This document shows positions 41,355 to 50,577 of a stretch of DNA of 64,000 nt, piece by piece. Below the pieces are notes generated by a model that ran no database searches, was not told where the DNA came from, and saw only the letters and a list, made by a program, of their open reading frames with translations. Positions within the stretch are counted from its first letter, which is position 1. The number at the start of each line of letters is the position of its first letter. Where the stretch lies: the NCBI GenBank assembly GCA_024213275.1, contig JANAVG010000006.1, positions 146,266-210,265 of the forward strand, read 5' to 3'. Position numbers and translations under genes: made by a program. This stretch comes from Rossellomorea sp. BNER. GTDB taxonomy: Bacteria > Bacillota > Bacilli > Bacillales > Bacillaceae_B.

Positions 41355-42797
41355 ATGAAAGTAGAAAGTCTTCGCCTCAAATTTCCGGGTCATGAAAAGC
41401 TATTATTTAAGGATATTAGTGTTTCTTTTGAAAAAAACGAAAAAGTATTACTGCTTGGACCGTCTGGTTGTGGAAAATCAACACTGCTTCAAGTTCTTTC
41501 AGGAGTCATTCCGAATTCGATTGAAGTCCCAATGAAAACAACAGAAATCAAGCATCCCGATTCATGGGGGTATGTCTTTCAAGATCCGGATTCACAGTTT
41601 TGTATGCCATTTGTGGATGAGGAAATCGCGTTTGTTTTGGAAAATTTGCAAGTGCCACGGGAACTGATGCCAGAACGAATCAAAGAGCTGCTACATGAAG
41701 TTGGGCTTCGATTGGAAGATCTCCATACAAATATTAACCGCCTTTCAGGTGGGATGAAGCAAAGATTAGCGATTGCATCGGTACTCGCCTTAAATCCTGA
41801 TACATTGTTTCTTGATGAACCAACGGCATTGCTTGACAGTGAAGGAACAAAAGACATTTGGGAAACGGTAAAGCGAATCAGTCAGGATAAGACTTTGATT
41901 ATCGTTGAACATAAGCTTGATCATGTCATTGACCTCATTGACCGCATCATTCTATTCGATCGTGATGGAAGTATTTTAGCGGATGGAGAAAAAGACGAAA
42001 TCCTTATTCAGTACAGGGAAATCTTTCGGGAGCAGGGGATCTGGTATCCCGGTGTGTGGGAGGATTATCTACGCTCCACCCCTCCACATACGGTTGAAAC
42101 AAGGGAAGAAACCATCCTTACACTCCAAGACTTTAAAGGGTTCCATCAAAAAGAAGCGAAAATTTCGATTACCCAAGCAAGTGTCACCGCTGGGGAATGG
42201 ATCGCTATTGTTGGTGAAAATGGAGCGGGGAAATCGACTCTTCTTCATGCCTTCATGCAGTTTATCAAAACGAGCGGCTTGTATCATCTATACAATAAAC
42301 CCGTTAAACCTAAACAAGTGCCAAAGGATCTTACGTTCGTTTTTCAAAATCCTGAATTCCAATTTGTTACGAATTCGGTTTTTGATGAAATTTCTTATAG
42401 TCTTCGGCTTGAGAAAGTCGATGAAGAGCAGGTAAACATAAAGGTGGAAGAGCTATTAGAACGATTTGGCCTTAACGATCATCGAACTCACCATCCGTAT
42501 CAGCTCTCAATGGGGCAAAAGCGAAGATTGAGTGTCGCTGCATCGATTGTCAAAAATCAGCCAATCATGCTATTAGATGAGCCGACCTTTGGGCAAGACT
42601 CTCAAAACACATTCGCTTTATTGGAAATGCTTCAAGGTTATCAACGAGAAGGAGCTACGATCTTAATGGTTACCCATGATGAAAAAATCGTCGAACATTT
42701 CGCAACAAAGGTTTGGACGATTAAAGATGGAGTGCTCTTCCAGAATAAGAACGTAAAGGAAAAGGGTGAGTCTTCGCTTAGGAGTGTTGTGATATGA
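41355..42797 (+). CDS. ykoD: ECF transporter ATPase with two ABC domains, YkoD-like
   Basis: A 480-residue double ABC protein. Domain 1 (about 1-230): Walker A GPSGCGKST, FQDPDSQFCMPFVDEE, signature LSGGMKQRLAIASVLA and Walker B TLFLDEPTALLD. Domain 2 (about 245-465): GENGAGKST, FQNPEFQF, signature LSMGQKRRLSVAASIV (SMGQ in place of SGGQ) and MLLDEPTFGQD. One chain replaces the usual pair of ECF ATPases. GAGGAGG precedes the ATG; the end overlaps the next gene by 4 bp. Confidence 0.93.
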   Translation: MKVESLRLKFPGHEKLLFKDISVSFEKNEKVLLLGPSGCGKSTLLQVLSGVIPNSIEVPMKTTEIKHPDSWGYVFQDPDSQFCMPFVDEEIAFVLENLQVPRELMPERIKELLHEVGLRLEDLHTNINRLSGGMKQRLAIASVLALNPDTLFLDEPTALLDSEGTKDIWETVKRISQDKTLIIVEHKLDHVIDLIDRIILFDRDGSILADGEKDEILIQYREIFREQGIWYPGVWEDYLRSTPPHTVETREETILTLQDFKGFHQKEAKISITQASVTAGEWIAIVGENGAGKSTLLHAFMQFIKTSGLYHLYNKPVKPKQVPKDLTFVFQNPEFQFVTNSVFDEISYSLRLEKVDEEQVNIKVEELLERFGLNDHRTHHPYQLSMGQKRRLSVAASIVKNQPIMLLDEPTFGQDSQNTFALLEMLQGYQREGATILMVTHDEKIVEHFATKVWTIKDGVLFQNKNVKEKGESSLRSVVI

Positions 42798-43594
42798 ATC
42801 TTGAGTTTAACTACCGACAGACATGGCTGCATCAGATCAATCCAACCTTTAAGCTATTCATCATGATGGGCTTGTTTATTTTTGTTTTATTCGTTCATCA
42901 GTTAAATTGGCTCGTCAATTTAACTCTAGGGGCATTTGTTCTGTTTTGGTTTTTTTCCGGACACTCCAAAAAACATGTTGCCTTGTTGTTAATCCCGTTT
43001 TTGGTTGTATTTCTTTCCACGGCCTCCTCGATGATCCTTTTTGGAAAAGGGGAGACGACCTGGTTCAAATGGGGCTTGATTCATATCACAGAAGAAAGCT
43101 TTTATAGAGGGATTCACCTAGGGTTCAGAGCCTTTATTTTTGCAACGCTTGGGTTGACATTTGCCTTGACAACGAGACCTGTTCAACTATTTTACTCATT
43201 GATGCAGCAGGTTCGATTAAAACCGAAATATGCTTATAGCTTTATGGCTGGCCTTCGCTTAATCCCTATCATGATCGAAGAATTTTTTACGATAAAAAAT
43301 GCCATGAAAGTGCGTGGAGTAGAGCAGCAAAGTGGAATCCGAGGCTTATTTTTTAAATTGAAGTCCTACTCGATTCCACTCCTATCACAAAGCATTCGCA
43401 GGGCCCATCGGATCGCAGTAGCTATGGAAGCAAAACGATTTTCAATTGTCAAAGAGCGTACCTATTTTTATCAAGTAGGCTTTTCAAAATACGATAGTTA
43501 TTTTGCCGTGTACGTCATCCTGCTCATTCTCCTTGCTTACTATGTATCAACTGTCCTACCGATTTTTCCAATAGGAGATGTGAGATATGAATAA
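42794..43594 (+). CDS. ykoC: ECF transporter transmembrane (T) component, YkoC-like
   Basis: A 266-residue membrane protein with five to six helices and the CbiQ/EcfT coupling-helix motifs, here AMKVRGVEQQSG and AMEAKRFS, that contact the ATPases. Start and stop overlap both neighbours (4 and 8 bp), a fully coupled ykoE-D-C set. It completes the precursor importer within the thiamine operon. Confidence 0.92.
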   Translation: MNLEFNYRQTWLHQINPTFKLFIMMGLFIFVLFVHQLNWLVNLTLGAFVLFWFFSGHSKKHVALLLIPFLVVFLSTASSMILFGKGETTWFKWGLIHITEESFYRGIHLGFRAFIFATLGLTFALTTRPVQLFYSLMQQVRLKPKYAYSFMAGLRLIPIMIEEFFTIKNAMKVRGVEQQSGIRGLFFKLKSYSIPLLSQSIRRAHRIAVAMEAKRFSIVKERTYFYQVGFSKYDSYFAVYVILLILLAYYVSTVLPIFPIGDVRYE

Positions 43595-44216
43595 ACAACT
43601 TCATGTCATTTCAACCGGACAGCAGTCGATGGAAGAGTTCGTAAGGATTGCAAGCAAAATTCATAAGGATGTTGATGCCTTCCATCTTCGCGAAAAAAAG
43701 TGGACTGCCAAAGAACTCGTGGGTGTAATTGAAGCTTTAATGGAACAGGGTGTCCCACTTGAAAAAATCATCATAAACGATCGTATCGATGTCGCACACA
43801 GTATGAAAACGGGTGGCGTTCAGCTTGCCCATCATAGTATTGACGTATCTTTAGTGAAAAAAGCTTTCCCTGGATTACAGATAGGGTGTTCTGTTCATTC
43901 ACTAGCGGAGGCAGTAGAGGTTGAAAAAAAGGGAGCTAACAGACTTCTTTATGGACATATTTTTTCAACTGCCTCAAAACCAGGAATGCCTCCTAGGGGA
44001 CTGAAGGAACTGGAAGAAATCATCGAGAACGTAAAGGTCCCGGTCCTTGCTATAGGAGGAATCACGCCCAAAAATGTAAATGATGTACTGGCAACTGGTG
44101 TGGAAGGAATCGCTGTTTTATCAGGAATTTTAAAGGCAAGAGATCCTTTAGATGCCGTGTTGGAATATAGAGAAAAGATGAGGGAGAGGTTTGAGAACCA
44201 TGAACAACCATTATGA
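43587..44216 (+). CDS. tenI: Thiazole tautomerase TenI
   Basis: A 209-residue ThiE-like (beta/alpha)8 protein. It keeps FHLREKKWTAKEL and the phosphate-binding end LAIGGITPKNVNDVL, but YGHIFSTASKPGMPPRG matches TenI, with the His expected for tautomerase activity, rather than true ThiE. A separate ThiE is at 48132, which supports the TenI call. It aromatises the thiazole carboxylate made by ThiG. The 3' end overlaps thiO by 17 bp. Confidence 0.9.
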   Translation: MNKQLHVISTGQQSMEEFVRIASKIHKDVDAFHLREKKWTAKELVGVIEALMEQGVPLEKIIINDRIDVAHSMKTGGVQLAHHSIDVSLVKKAFPGLQIGCSVHSLAEAVEVEKKGANRLLYGHIFSTASKPGMPPRGLKELEEIIENVKVPVLAIGGITPKNVNDVLATGVEGIAVLSGILKARDPLDAVLEYREKMRERFENHEQPL

Positions 44217-45321
44217 TGTCATTATTGTCGGCGGGGGAGTCATAGGTAGCTCGATTGCTTTTCATCTGAGTAAACGAGGGAAAAAAGTACTTTTAGTTGA
44301 AAAAAATCAGCTTGCTACTAAAGCATCCAGTGCAGCAGCGGGCATGCTCGGAGCACAGACTGAACTGGAAAAAGACAGCCCGCTGTTTCGGTTAGCGCGT
44401 AAAAGCCGAGCCATGTTTCCGAAACTATCAGAGGAATTGAAGGAATTATCAGGGATCGACATCGAATTAGTTCAAAATGGAATGATTAAAATAGCAGAAA
44501 CAGATGAGGAAATGTCATTGCTTAAGTCCCTCGTTCCACTTCAGCAAAAGCTTGGTGAGGTAACAGAGTGGGTTCCAACTGATGAATTACATGCTCAAGA
44601 ACCAGCTCTTTCTGAACACATCAAGGGGGCCATGTACATTCCTAACGATGGGAATGTTTCAGCCCCTTCGTTATCAAAAGCTTTTGCTCTTTCAGCGGTT
44701 GCCTTAGGAACAGATATTCAGGAATATACAGAAGTCTATGATTTTATCAAAGAAAAAGATAGAGTCGTAGGTGTCCAAACGCTGGCAGGATCAATTTATG
44801 CTGATGAAACGATTGTCGCAGGAGGGGCATGGAGTGAACAGTTATTAAAACAAGCAGATACCCAACTTAACACATATCCAGTAAAGGGTGAATGTTTTTC
44901 CGTTAGGGTAAAAGCCAGCCCAATTACAAGAACGGTCTTTGCCAATGGCTGTTATATAGTTCCGAAATTAGGCGGACGTCTCGTAATTGGCGCCACCGAA
45001 AGAGCGAATACCTTTGATGAAACCGTTAGTTTAAACGGGGTTTCAAGACTAATGGAGCGCGCAACTAAAATCATTCCGGAACTTGAAAATGCCCAGTGGG
45101 AAAAAGCATGGGCTGGGATTCGCCCACAAACTGGGGATGGGCTCCCTTACCTTGGAAGACACCCTAAATGGGACGGATTGTCGATAGCAACCGGTCATTA
45201 TCGGAACGGAATCCTGCTATCTCCGATTACTGGATGGCAAATGGCTGAACTAGTAGAAGGAAAAGAAATAGATGATCACTTCCGGGTTGAAAGAAATTCG
45301 ATAAGGGAGTTGAGAATATGA
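44200..45321 (+). CDS. thiO: Glycine oxidase ThiO
   Basis: A 373-residue FAD amine oxidase that oxidises glycine to the imine used by ThiG. The dinucleotide motif YDVIIVGGGVIGSSIAFHLS and GAQTELEKDSPLF with the C-terminal WAGIRPQTGDGLPYLG and GHYRNGILLSP are ThiO signatures. ATG 44200 has GGGAGAGG about 10 nt upstream; an in-frame TTG at 44191 almost abuts that site. It overlaps tenI and thiS. Confidence 0.94.
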   Translation: MNNHYDVIIVGGGVIGSSIAFHLSKRGKKVLLVEKNQLATKASSAAAGMLGAQTELEKDSPLFRLARKSRAMFPKLSEELKELSGIDIELVQNGMIKIAETDEEMSLLKSLVPLQQKLGEVTEWVPTDELHAQEPALSEHIKGAMYIPNDGNVSAPSLSKAFALSAVALGTDIQEYTEVYDFIKEKDRVVGVQTLAGSIYADETIVAGGAWSEQLLKQADTQLNTYPVKGECFSVRVKASPITRTVFANGCYIVPKLGGRLVIGATERANTFDETVSLNGVSRLMERATKIIPELENAQWEKAWAGIRPQTGDGLPYLGRHPKWDGLSIATGHYRNGILLSPITGWQMAELVEGKEIDDHFRVERNSIRELRI

Positions 45322-45521
45322 AGTTGCGTATTAATGGAGAGTTCGTAACGGTTCCAAGTACGATTACAACGATTACCGATTTAATAGAGCATTTTGAGAT
45401 AAACAATCGTGTCGTCATTGTCGAACATAATGACACGATTTTGGAAAAACAAGATCATTCAGGTGCGAAGGTATCTGATGGAGATATTATAGAATTAGTC
45501 CAATTTGTAGGAGGCGGTTGA
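45318..45521 (+). CDS. thiS: Sulfur carrier protein ThiS
   Basis: A 67-residue ubiquitin-fold protein ending VQFVGGG with the C-terminal Gly-Gly that is adenylated by ThiF and thiocarboxylated to deliver sulfur to the thiazole. [20 protein letters not shown] is typical. ATG overlaps the thiO stop by 4 bp. Confidence 0.94.
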   Translation: MKLRINGEFVTVPSTITTITDLIEHFEINNRVVIVEHNDTILEKQDHSGAKVSDGDIIELVQFVGGG

Positions 45522-45523
45522 GA

Positions 45524-46291
45524 GTGTTAACTATTGGAAAACACCAATTTCAGTCTAGATTATTATTAGGAACAGGAAAATATCCAAATTTTGATGTCCA
45601 AAAGCAAGCAGTTGAAGTGTCAGAAACGGAAATATTAACGTTTACTGTTCGTCGAATGAATATTTTTGAGCCAAGTCAGCCTAATTTTCTTGAAAAGCTG
45701 GATTTAGAAAAGTATAGCCTTTTACCGAATACAGCCGGAGCGAAAACAGCCCAGGAAGCAGTTCGTCATGCGAAGCTAGCAAAAGCATCAGGACTTTGCG
45801 ACATGATCAAAGTAGAGGTCATTGGCTGTGACAAAACATTATTACCTGATCCAGTCGAGACATTAAAAGCAACAGAAGAGCTAATAAAAGAAGGATTTAC
45901 AGTGCTTCCATATACGTCTGATGATGTTGTCCTTGCGAGGAGGCTAGAGGAGCTAGGGGCACATGCGATTATGCCAGGTGCATCTCCAATTGGATCAGGA
46001 CAAGGAATAATCAACCCACTAAACTTGAGCTTCATTATCGAACAAACGAGCGTCCCAGTCATTGTTGATGCGGGAATTGGCTCTCCTGCAGATGCTGCAC
46101 AAGCGATGGAGCTTGGAGCAGATGGAGTTCTTTTAAATACAGCAGTTTCGGCGGCTAAAGATCCAGTGAAAATGGCTCAAGCAATGAAACTAGCTATCGA
46201 AGCGGGCCGTCTAGGATATGAGGCAGGAAGAATTCCGAAAAAACGCTCTGCGACGGCAAGCAGCCCAATGGAAGGCTTGAGTATCGGATGA
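45524..46291 (+). CDS. thiG: Thiazole synthase ThiG
   Basis: A 255-residue (beta/alpha)8 enzyme that joins deoxyxylulose phosphate, dehydroglycine and ThiS sulfur. [28 protein letters not shown], the Schiff-base Lys in [37 protein letters not shown] and [20 protein letters not shown] are all present. GTG 45524 gives the MLTIG start usual in Bacillus and has TAGGAGG 9 nt upstream; TTG 45518 is only 3 nt from it. Overlaps thiF by 4 bp. Confidence 0.95.
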   Translation: MLTIGKHQFQSRLLLGTGKYPNFDVQKQAVEVSETEILTFTVRRMNIFEPSQPNFLEKLDLEKYSLLPNTAGAKTAQEAVRHAKLAKASGLCDMIKVEVIGCDKTLLPDPVETLKATEELIKEGFTVLPYTSDDVVLARRLEELGAHAIMPGASPIGSGQGIINPLNLSFIIEQTSVPVIVDAGIGSPADAAQAMELGADGVLLNTAVSAAKDPVKMAQAMKLAIEAGRLGYEAGRIPKKRSATASSPMEGLSIG

Positions 46292-47307
46292 GTGACCGCT
46301 ATTCAAGACAAACCTTATTCGCTCCAATTGGCGAAAAAGGTCAACAAAGAATCGCGGGGAAGCATGTCTTAATTATTGGAGCAGGGGCTCTTGGTACGGG
46401 AAATGCTGAAGCGCTTGTTCGGGCTGGTGTTGGAAAAATAACGATTGTCGACCGCGATTATGTCGAGTGGAGCAATTTGCAACGGCAGCAGCTTTATAGT
46501 GAAGACGATGCCAAGAATCGTATGCCGAAAGCGATCGCGGCAAAAGAGCGGCTTCGAAGAATCAATTCTGAGGTAGAGATCAAAGCCTTTATTTTAGATG
46601 CGACCCCACTGGAGCTTGAGCGCTTTGCTGCTGGAGTCGATTTGATTCTAGATGCTACCGATAATTTTGATACAAGAATGATGATTAATGATATATCGCA
46701 AAAATATGAGATTCCATGGATCTATGGGGCTTGCGTTGGGAGCTATGGAATTAGTTATACCATCATCCCTGGAGAAACGCCGTGCCTCCACTGCTTATTG
46801 GAAAGTGTTCCGTTGGGCGGTTTAACCTGCGATACTGCCGGAATCATAAGCCCAGCTGTCGGGATGGTCGTTGCTTATCAAACAGCAGAGGCTCTAAAGA
46901 TTCTCGTGGAAGATTGGGGAGCGATCCGGAAGAAATTAATTTCCTTCGACCTTTGGACGAATCAGCAAACAGCGATTAACGTTTCTAAGATAAAAAAAGA
47001 GAATTGTTCTTCATGTGGAATGAAGGCAACCTATCCATTTCTTTCTTTTGAAAATCAAACGAAAACGGCAGTGCTTTGTGGTCGTGATTCCGTTCAAATT
47101 CGACCTCCCCATGTACAGAAACGTGATTTGCAAACGATTGCCGATACCCTTTCTGGGAAAGGAGGAAAGGTGGAACAAAACCCTTACCTCCTTTCCTTTA
47201 CGATTGGCGAGCACCGTTTAGTCATGTTTCAGGATGGTCGGGCGCTTGTTCATGGAACGAAAGATATTGCTGAAGCAAAAACCCTTTATCATCGATATTT
47301 TGGCTAA
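46288..47307 (+). CDS. thiF: ThiS adenylyltransferase ThiF
   Basis: A 339-residue E1-like enzyme. [19 protein letters not shown], nucleotide loop [19 protein letters not shown], the Arg finger region [12 protein letters not shown] and zinc cysteines CLHC and CSSC mark ThiF/MoeB proteins; the GTGNAEAL form is ThiF-like. The C-terminal 90 residues after the second zinc pair are an extra domain resembling a ThiF accessory extension. It adenylates ThiS. GTG/ATG start overlaps thiG. Confidence 0.94.
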   Translation: MSDRYSRQTLFAPIGEKGQQRIAGKHVLIIGAGALGTGNAEALVRAGVGKITIVDRDYVEWSNLQRQQLYSEDDAKNRMPKAIAAKERLRRINSEVEIKAFILDATPLELERFAAGVDLILDATDNFDTRMMINDISQKYEIPWIYGACVGSYGISYTIIPGETPCLHCLLESVPLGGLTCDTAGIISPAVGMVVAYQTAEALKILVEDWGAIRKKLISFDLWTNQQTAINVSKIKKENCSSCGMKATYPFLSFENQTKTAVLCGRDSVQIRPPHVQKRDLQTIADTLSGKGGKVEQNPYLLSFTIGEHRLVMFQDGRALVHGTKDIAEAKTLYHRYFG

Positions 47308-47322
47308 AAGGAGGGAAGGGTT

Positions 47323-48132
47323 ATGACGACGTTTAAAGCATTAACAATTGCTGGATCTGATAGTGGCGGTGGAGCCGGGATTCAAGCCGATCTGAAAACC
47401 TTTCAAGAGCTCGGTGTTTACGGAATGTCTGCGTTGACAGCCATTACAGCACAAAATACGCTCGGCGTACAAGGTGTCTATCCGTTATCAGTGGAAGCCG
47501 TGAAAGAACAAATGAAATCAATTGCCGATGACCTATCACCACATGCATTAAAAACAGGGATGCTGTTTAATGCAGAAATTATCACGGCTGTCGCTGAATC
47601 AGTAGAAACCTATTCCTGGGAAAAGCTTGTCGTGGATCCTGTCATGATTGCAAAAGGTGGGGCATCACTCTTACAACAGGAATCCGTTCAAGCACTAATA
47701 GAAAAATTAATCCCTCTTGCCTACGTGATTACGCCTAACATTCCAGAAGCTGAAGTGTTAACAGGAATGAAAATGAATACGGATGAGGATTTGAGGAAAG
47801 CTGCCGTGTGTCTTCATAACATGGGAGCTAAGCATGTTGTCATCAAAGGTGGACACGCGGCACGCTCTGATGAAGCGGTAGATGTGCTTTTTGATGGAAA
47901 TGATTTTTACGAGTTTAGTAGTCCCCGATTCCAAACGGAGCATACCCACGGAACGGGATGTACCTTTGCGGCGGCTGTCACATCTGAGCTTGCAAAAGGA
48001 AAGTTACTCTATGATTCTGTTAAAACAGCAAAAGCGTTTATCACGGCTGCTATCGAAAATGAGTTAGGCATAGGGAATGGACATGGTCCCACTAATCATT
48101 GGGCATATAAGAAGACAGGGGTTTCAGTGTAA
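47323..48132 (+). CDS. thiD: Hydroxymethylpyrimidine / phosphomethylpyrimidine kinase ThiD
   Basis: A 269-residue ribokinase-fold kinase. ALTIAGSDSGGGAGIQADLK at the start, AITAQNTLGV, VDPVMIAKGG, TPNIPEAEVL and the anion-hole HGTGCTFAAAVTSELAKG near residue 205-225 are ThiD hallmarks. It phosphorylates HMP twice to HMP-PP. AGGAGGGAAGG precedes the ATG and the stop overlaps thiE by 1 nt. Confidence 0.96.
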   Translation: MTTFKALTIAGSDSGGGAGIQADLKTFQELGVYGMSALTAITAQNTLGVQGVYPLSVEAVKEQMKSIADDLSPHALKTGMLFNAEIITAVAESVETYSWEKLVVDPVMIAKGGASLLQQESVQALIEKLIPLAYVITPNIPEAEVLTGMKMNTDEDLRKAAVCLHNMGAKHVVIKGGHAARSDEAVDVLFDGNDFYEFSSPRFQTEHTHGTGCTFAAAVTSELAKGKLLYDSVKTAKAFITAAIENELGIGNGHGPTNHWAYKKTGVSV

Positions 48133-48782
48133 TGGAGTTAAAAAAACAACTAGAGCTTTATTTTGTCATGGGGAGTGTGAATTGTGATCGCGATCCTAGA
48201 GAGGTGTTAACAAAAGCCCTTGAAGGTGGAGTTACGATGTTTCAATTCCGGGAAAAGGGTGATCATTGTCTTGATGGAGATGACAAGGTAGAGCTAGCCA
48301 AGGATCTTCAGAAGATTTGCCAGCGGTTTGGTATCCCTTTTATCGTGAATGATGATGTCGAGCTTGCACTGCTATTGGACGCAGATGGAGTGCATATTGG
48401 TCAGGAAGATGAAGATATTGAAGAAGTTAGAAGAAAGATAGGTAGTAAAATCCTTGGAGTATCCGCTCATAATGTAGAAGAGGCAAAGAGAGCAATTACC
48501 TTTGAGGCGGATTACCTCGGTGTCGGACCGATGTTTCCAACCACAACAAAAGCCGATATCCGTAAAGTCGAAGGACCAAGTGTCATCAAAAAGATCCGCA
48601 CAGCTGGAATCACTATCCCTTTAGTCGGAATCGGAGGCATCAATGAAAACAATGCCCCCGAGGTGATCCAAGCTGGAGCAGACGGAATCGCCATCATCTC
48701 CGCCATCTCCCGCGTGCCAGGCACCGCCCGGAAATTGTCGAATCTGCTTCGTGCCAGGCACGACCCGGAAATTGTCGAATAG
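48132..48782 (+). CDS. thiE: Thiamine-phosphate synthase ThiE with repeat-encoded C-terminus
   Basis: A 216-residue (beta/alpha)8 enzyme that couples HMP-PP and thiazole phosphate to thiamine phosphate. VTMFQFREKG, FIVNDDVELALLLDADGVHIGQ, YLGVGPMFPTTTKAD and GIGGINENNAPEVIQAGADG are intact. After AIISAIS, where other ThiE proteins have a final helix, the last 23 residues (RVPGTARKLSNLLRARHDPE IVE) are read from two tandem REP-like repeats (48714-48780). The stop lies just behind the second repeat and a terminator follows. All catalytic parts are upstream, so activity is probably kept. Confidence 0.93.
   Translation: MELKKQLELYFVMGSVNCDRDPREVLTKALEGGVTMFQFREKGDHCLDGDDKVELAKDLQKICQRFGIPFIVNDDVELALLLDADGVHIGQEDEDIEEVRRKIGSKILGVSAHNVEEAKRAITFEADYLGVGPMFPTTTKADIRKVEGPSVIKKIRTAGITIPLVGIGGINENNAPEVIQAGADGIAIISAISRVPGTARKLSNLLRARHDPEIVE
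48714..48780. repeat. Two tandem REP-like copies inside thiE
   Basis: GTGCCAGGCACCGCCCGGAA then ATTGTCGAAT (48714-48743), and CGTGCCAGGCACGACCCGGA then AATTGTCGAAT (48750-48780), direct copies 37 bp apart. They encode the C-terminal residues of ThiE and end at its stop codon. Confidence 0.93.
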
Positions 48783-48793
48783 CTTTTTTTAAG

Positions 48794-48819
48794 AAGACCC
48801 GCTTTGGGTCTTTTTTTTT
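48794..48819 (+). terminator. Terminator of the thiamine operon
   Basis: AAGACCC (48794-48800) pairs with GGGTCTT (48806-48812) around GCTTT, followed by a run of T. Strong. Confidence 0.93.
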
Positions 48820-48916
48820 GATTAAACACTTCCCTCTTTCAATATTTGTATATTGAAAATTTTCTAAAAAATATTAAATTTCATAAAGGATTTTAGCGAT
48901 TTATATCGAAATAGGT

Positions 48917-48952
48917 ATTAACGGAAGTAATAAGGAATTATTCCTTAAAAGA
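48917..48952. promoter_or_regulatory. Palindromic operator of the AbgT gene, shared with the M20 operon
   Basis: ATTAACGGAA, GTAATAAGGAATTA, TTCCTTAAAAGA. Core AAGGAAT-T-ATTCCTT is a perfect inverted repeat. About 31 of 36 bases match the element at 34552. TTTATAT lies just upstream in both. It ends 21 bp before the ATG at 48974. Confidence 0.78.
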
Positions 48953-48973
48953 AATAAATAAAGGAGTGACCAT

Positions 48974-50503
48974 ATGACAAATCCAAATTTAGAGACAAAT
49001 TCACCGCAAAAACAGAAAGGATTACTTCGTTTTTTAGGTGGAATTGAGAAGGTAGGGAATAAGCTCCCTGACCCATTTATGCTATTTGTGTACTTAGCAC
49101 TGTTTATTGTTTTATTTTCTTGGTTTATCGCAGGTTTGGATGTAACGGTTGAGCACCCGAAAACAGGTGAAGTACTTGCCATTAAAAGTCTTGTTTCTGG
49201 AGAAGGTCTTCAATATATTTTGACCTCCATGCTTGAGAACTTTACTGGCTTTAAACCTTTGGGGCTAGTGTTGGCCATGATGCTTGGGATTGGGTTAGCT
49301 GAAAAAGTAGGTTTGCTGGAAACGGCAATTAAGAAAACGGTTCTAAATGCACCTAAAGGTTTGGTTACCTATGCTGTTATCACAGTAGGGATCATGGGGA
49401 ACTTGGCTTCAGATGCTGCTTTCGTTATTATCCCGCCACTTGCGGCAATGGTGTTCTATACAGTAGGGCGTCACCCATTAGCTGGACTTGCTGCTGGATT
49501 CTCTGGCGTAGGTGCAGGGTTTACAGCAAACTTTATTATTACAGGAACAGATGCCCTCTTAGCGGGAATCTCAACTGAAGCGGCTAAATCCTTTGATATC
49601 GCTGTTACTCCTGTAGATAATTGGTACTTCATGGCCACTTCCGTTGTGATTCTCACTATTGTTGGCGGATTAATCACAGAAAAAATTATTGAACCTAGAT
49701 TAGGAAAGTACGAAGGAAAAGTGGACAAAAAATTAGAAGAAGAAAGTCCTCTGGAAGGAAAAGGATTAAGAAATGCTATTCTCTCTGGACTTGCATATTT
49801 AGCTGTCCTTTTCATGGTCATTTTTTGGCCGAATTCTCCGTTGCGAAATGAAGATGGAGGGTTAATCCCTTCGCCACTTTTATCTGGGATTATTCCAATC
49901 ATTCTCATCTTTTTCGTGGTCATGGGTGTTACCTATGGAGTGACAGTGAAGAAAATCACCTCTACTCGTGACATTCCTAAATATATGGGAGAAGCAATGA
50001 GGGATATGTCTGGATACATTGTCTTGATCTTCGCTGCTGCACAGTTTATCGCCTATTTTGATTGGACGAACCTTGGAACATGGGTAGCTGTGAGTGGAGC
50101 GAACTTTCTAGAATCTATAAATATGACCGGCTTAGCAGCAATCGTCGGCTTTGTATTACTTACTTCTCTTTTAAACTTATTAATCTTTAGTGGATCTGCA
50201 CTATGGGCTTTGGAGGCGCCAATTTTCATTCCGATGTTTGCCACACTTGGCTACAACCCAGCGTTTATTCAAGCAGCCTATCGGATCGCAGACTCATCAA
50301 CAAATATCATCACACCAATGAACCCTTACATCATCGTCATCTTGGCGTTTATGAAAGAGTACGACAAAAAGGCAGGGCTCGGAACCTTAATCTCTCTCAT
50401 GCTGCCATACGCTATTGCATTCTTATCCGTGTGGATTGTATTATTACTTGCTTTCGCCCTACTAGGAATTCCATTTGGACCTGGGGTTGGGGTTTACTTG
50501 TAA
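48974..50503 (+). CDS. AbgT-family transporter
   Basis: A 509-residue membrane protein with about 11-13 helices. Family features: GGIEKVGNKLPDPFMLFVYL at the start, GNLASDAAFVIIPPLAAMVF, AAGFSGVGAGFTANFIITGT, SGSALWALEAPIFIPMF and ADSSTNIITPMNPYIIVIL. AbgT proteins import p-aminobenzoyl-glutamate (E. coli AbgT) or export sulfonamides (MtrF); the M20/AbgA-like operon with the same operator favours uptake of an aminobenzoyl- or acyl-amino acid. AAGGAG precedes the ATG. A REP-like palindrome that can serve as terminator follows 31 bp after the stop. Confidence 0.93.
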   Translation: MTNPNLETNSPQKQKGLLRFLGGIEKVGNKLPDPFMLFVYLALFIVLFSWFIAGLDVTVEHPKTGEVLAIKSLVSGEGLQYILTSMLENFTGFKPLGLVLAMMLGIGLAEKVGLLETAIKKTVLNAPKGLVTYAVITVGIMGNLASDAAFVIIPPLAAMVFYTVGRHPLAGLAAGFSGVGAGFTANFIITGTDALLAGISTEAAKSFDIAVTPVDNWYFMATSVVILTIVGGLITEKIIEPRLGKYEGKVDKKLEEESPLEGKGLRNAILSGLAYLAVLFMVIFWPNSPLRNEDGGLIPSPLLSGIIPIILIFFVVMGVTYGVTVKKITSTRDIPKYMGEAMRDMSGYIVLIFAAAQFIAYFDWTNLGTWVAVSGANFLESINMTGLAAIVGFVLLTSLLNLLIFSGSALWALEAPIFIPMFATLGYNPAFIQAAYRIADSSTNIITPMNPYIIVILAFMKEYDKKAGLGTLISLMLPYAIAFLSVWIVLLLAFALLGIPFGPGVGVYL

Positions 50504-50534
50504 GAAACTAATTCCGAAGTTGGATTCGGATTAG

Positions 50535-50577
50535 AAAAACCGGGTCGTGCCAGGCACGACCCGGTTTTTGTCGAATC
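50535..50577. repeat. REP-like palindrome acting as terminator after the AbgT gene
   Basis: AAAAACCGGGTCGTG (50535-50549) pairs perfectly with CACGACCCGGTTTTT (50555-50569) around CCAGG, and GTCGAAT follows. The 15-bp stem with five T at its foot is a good intrinsic terminator in both directions. Confidence 0.92.

Noticed and set aside
49471-49923. 150-residue frame antisense to the AbgT gene
   Set aside because: It lies wholly inside a gene with clear family motifs and has no ribosome site; similar antisense frames at 54346-54759 and 22793-23194 were left out for the same reason.
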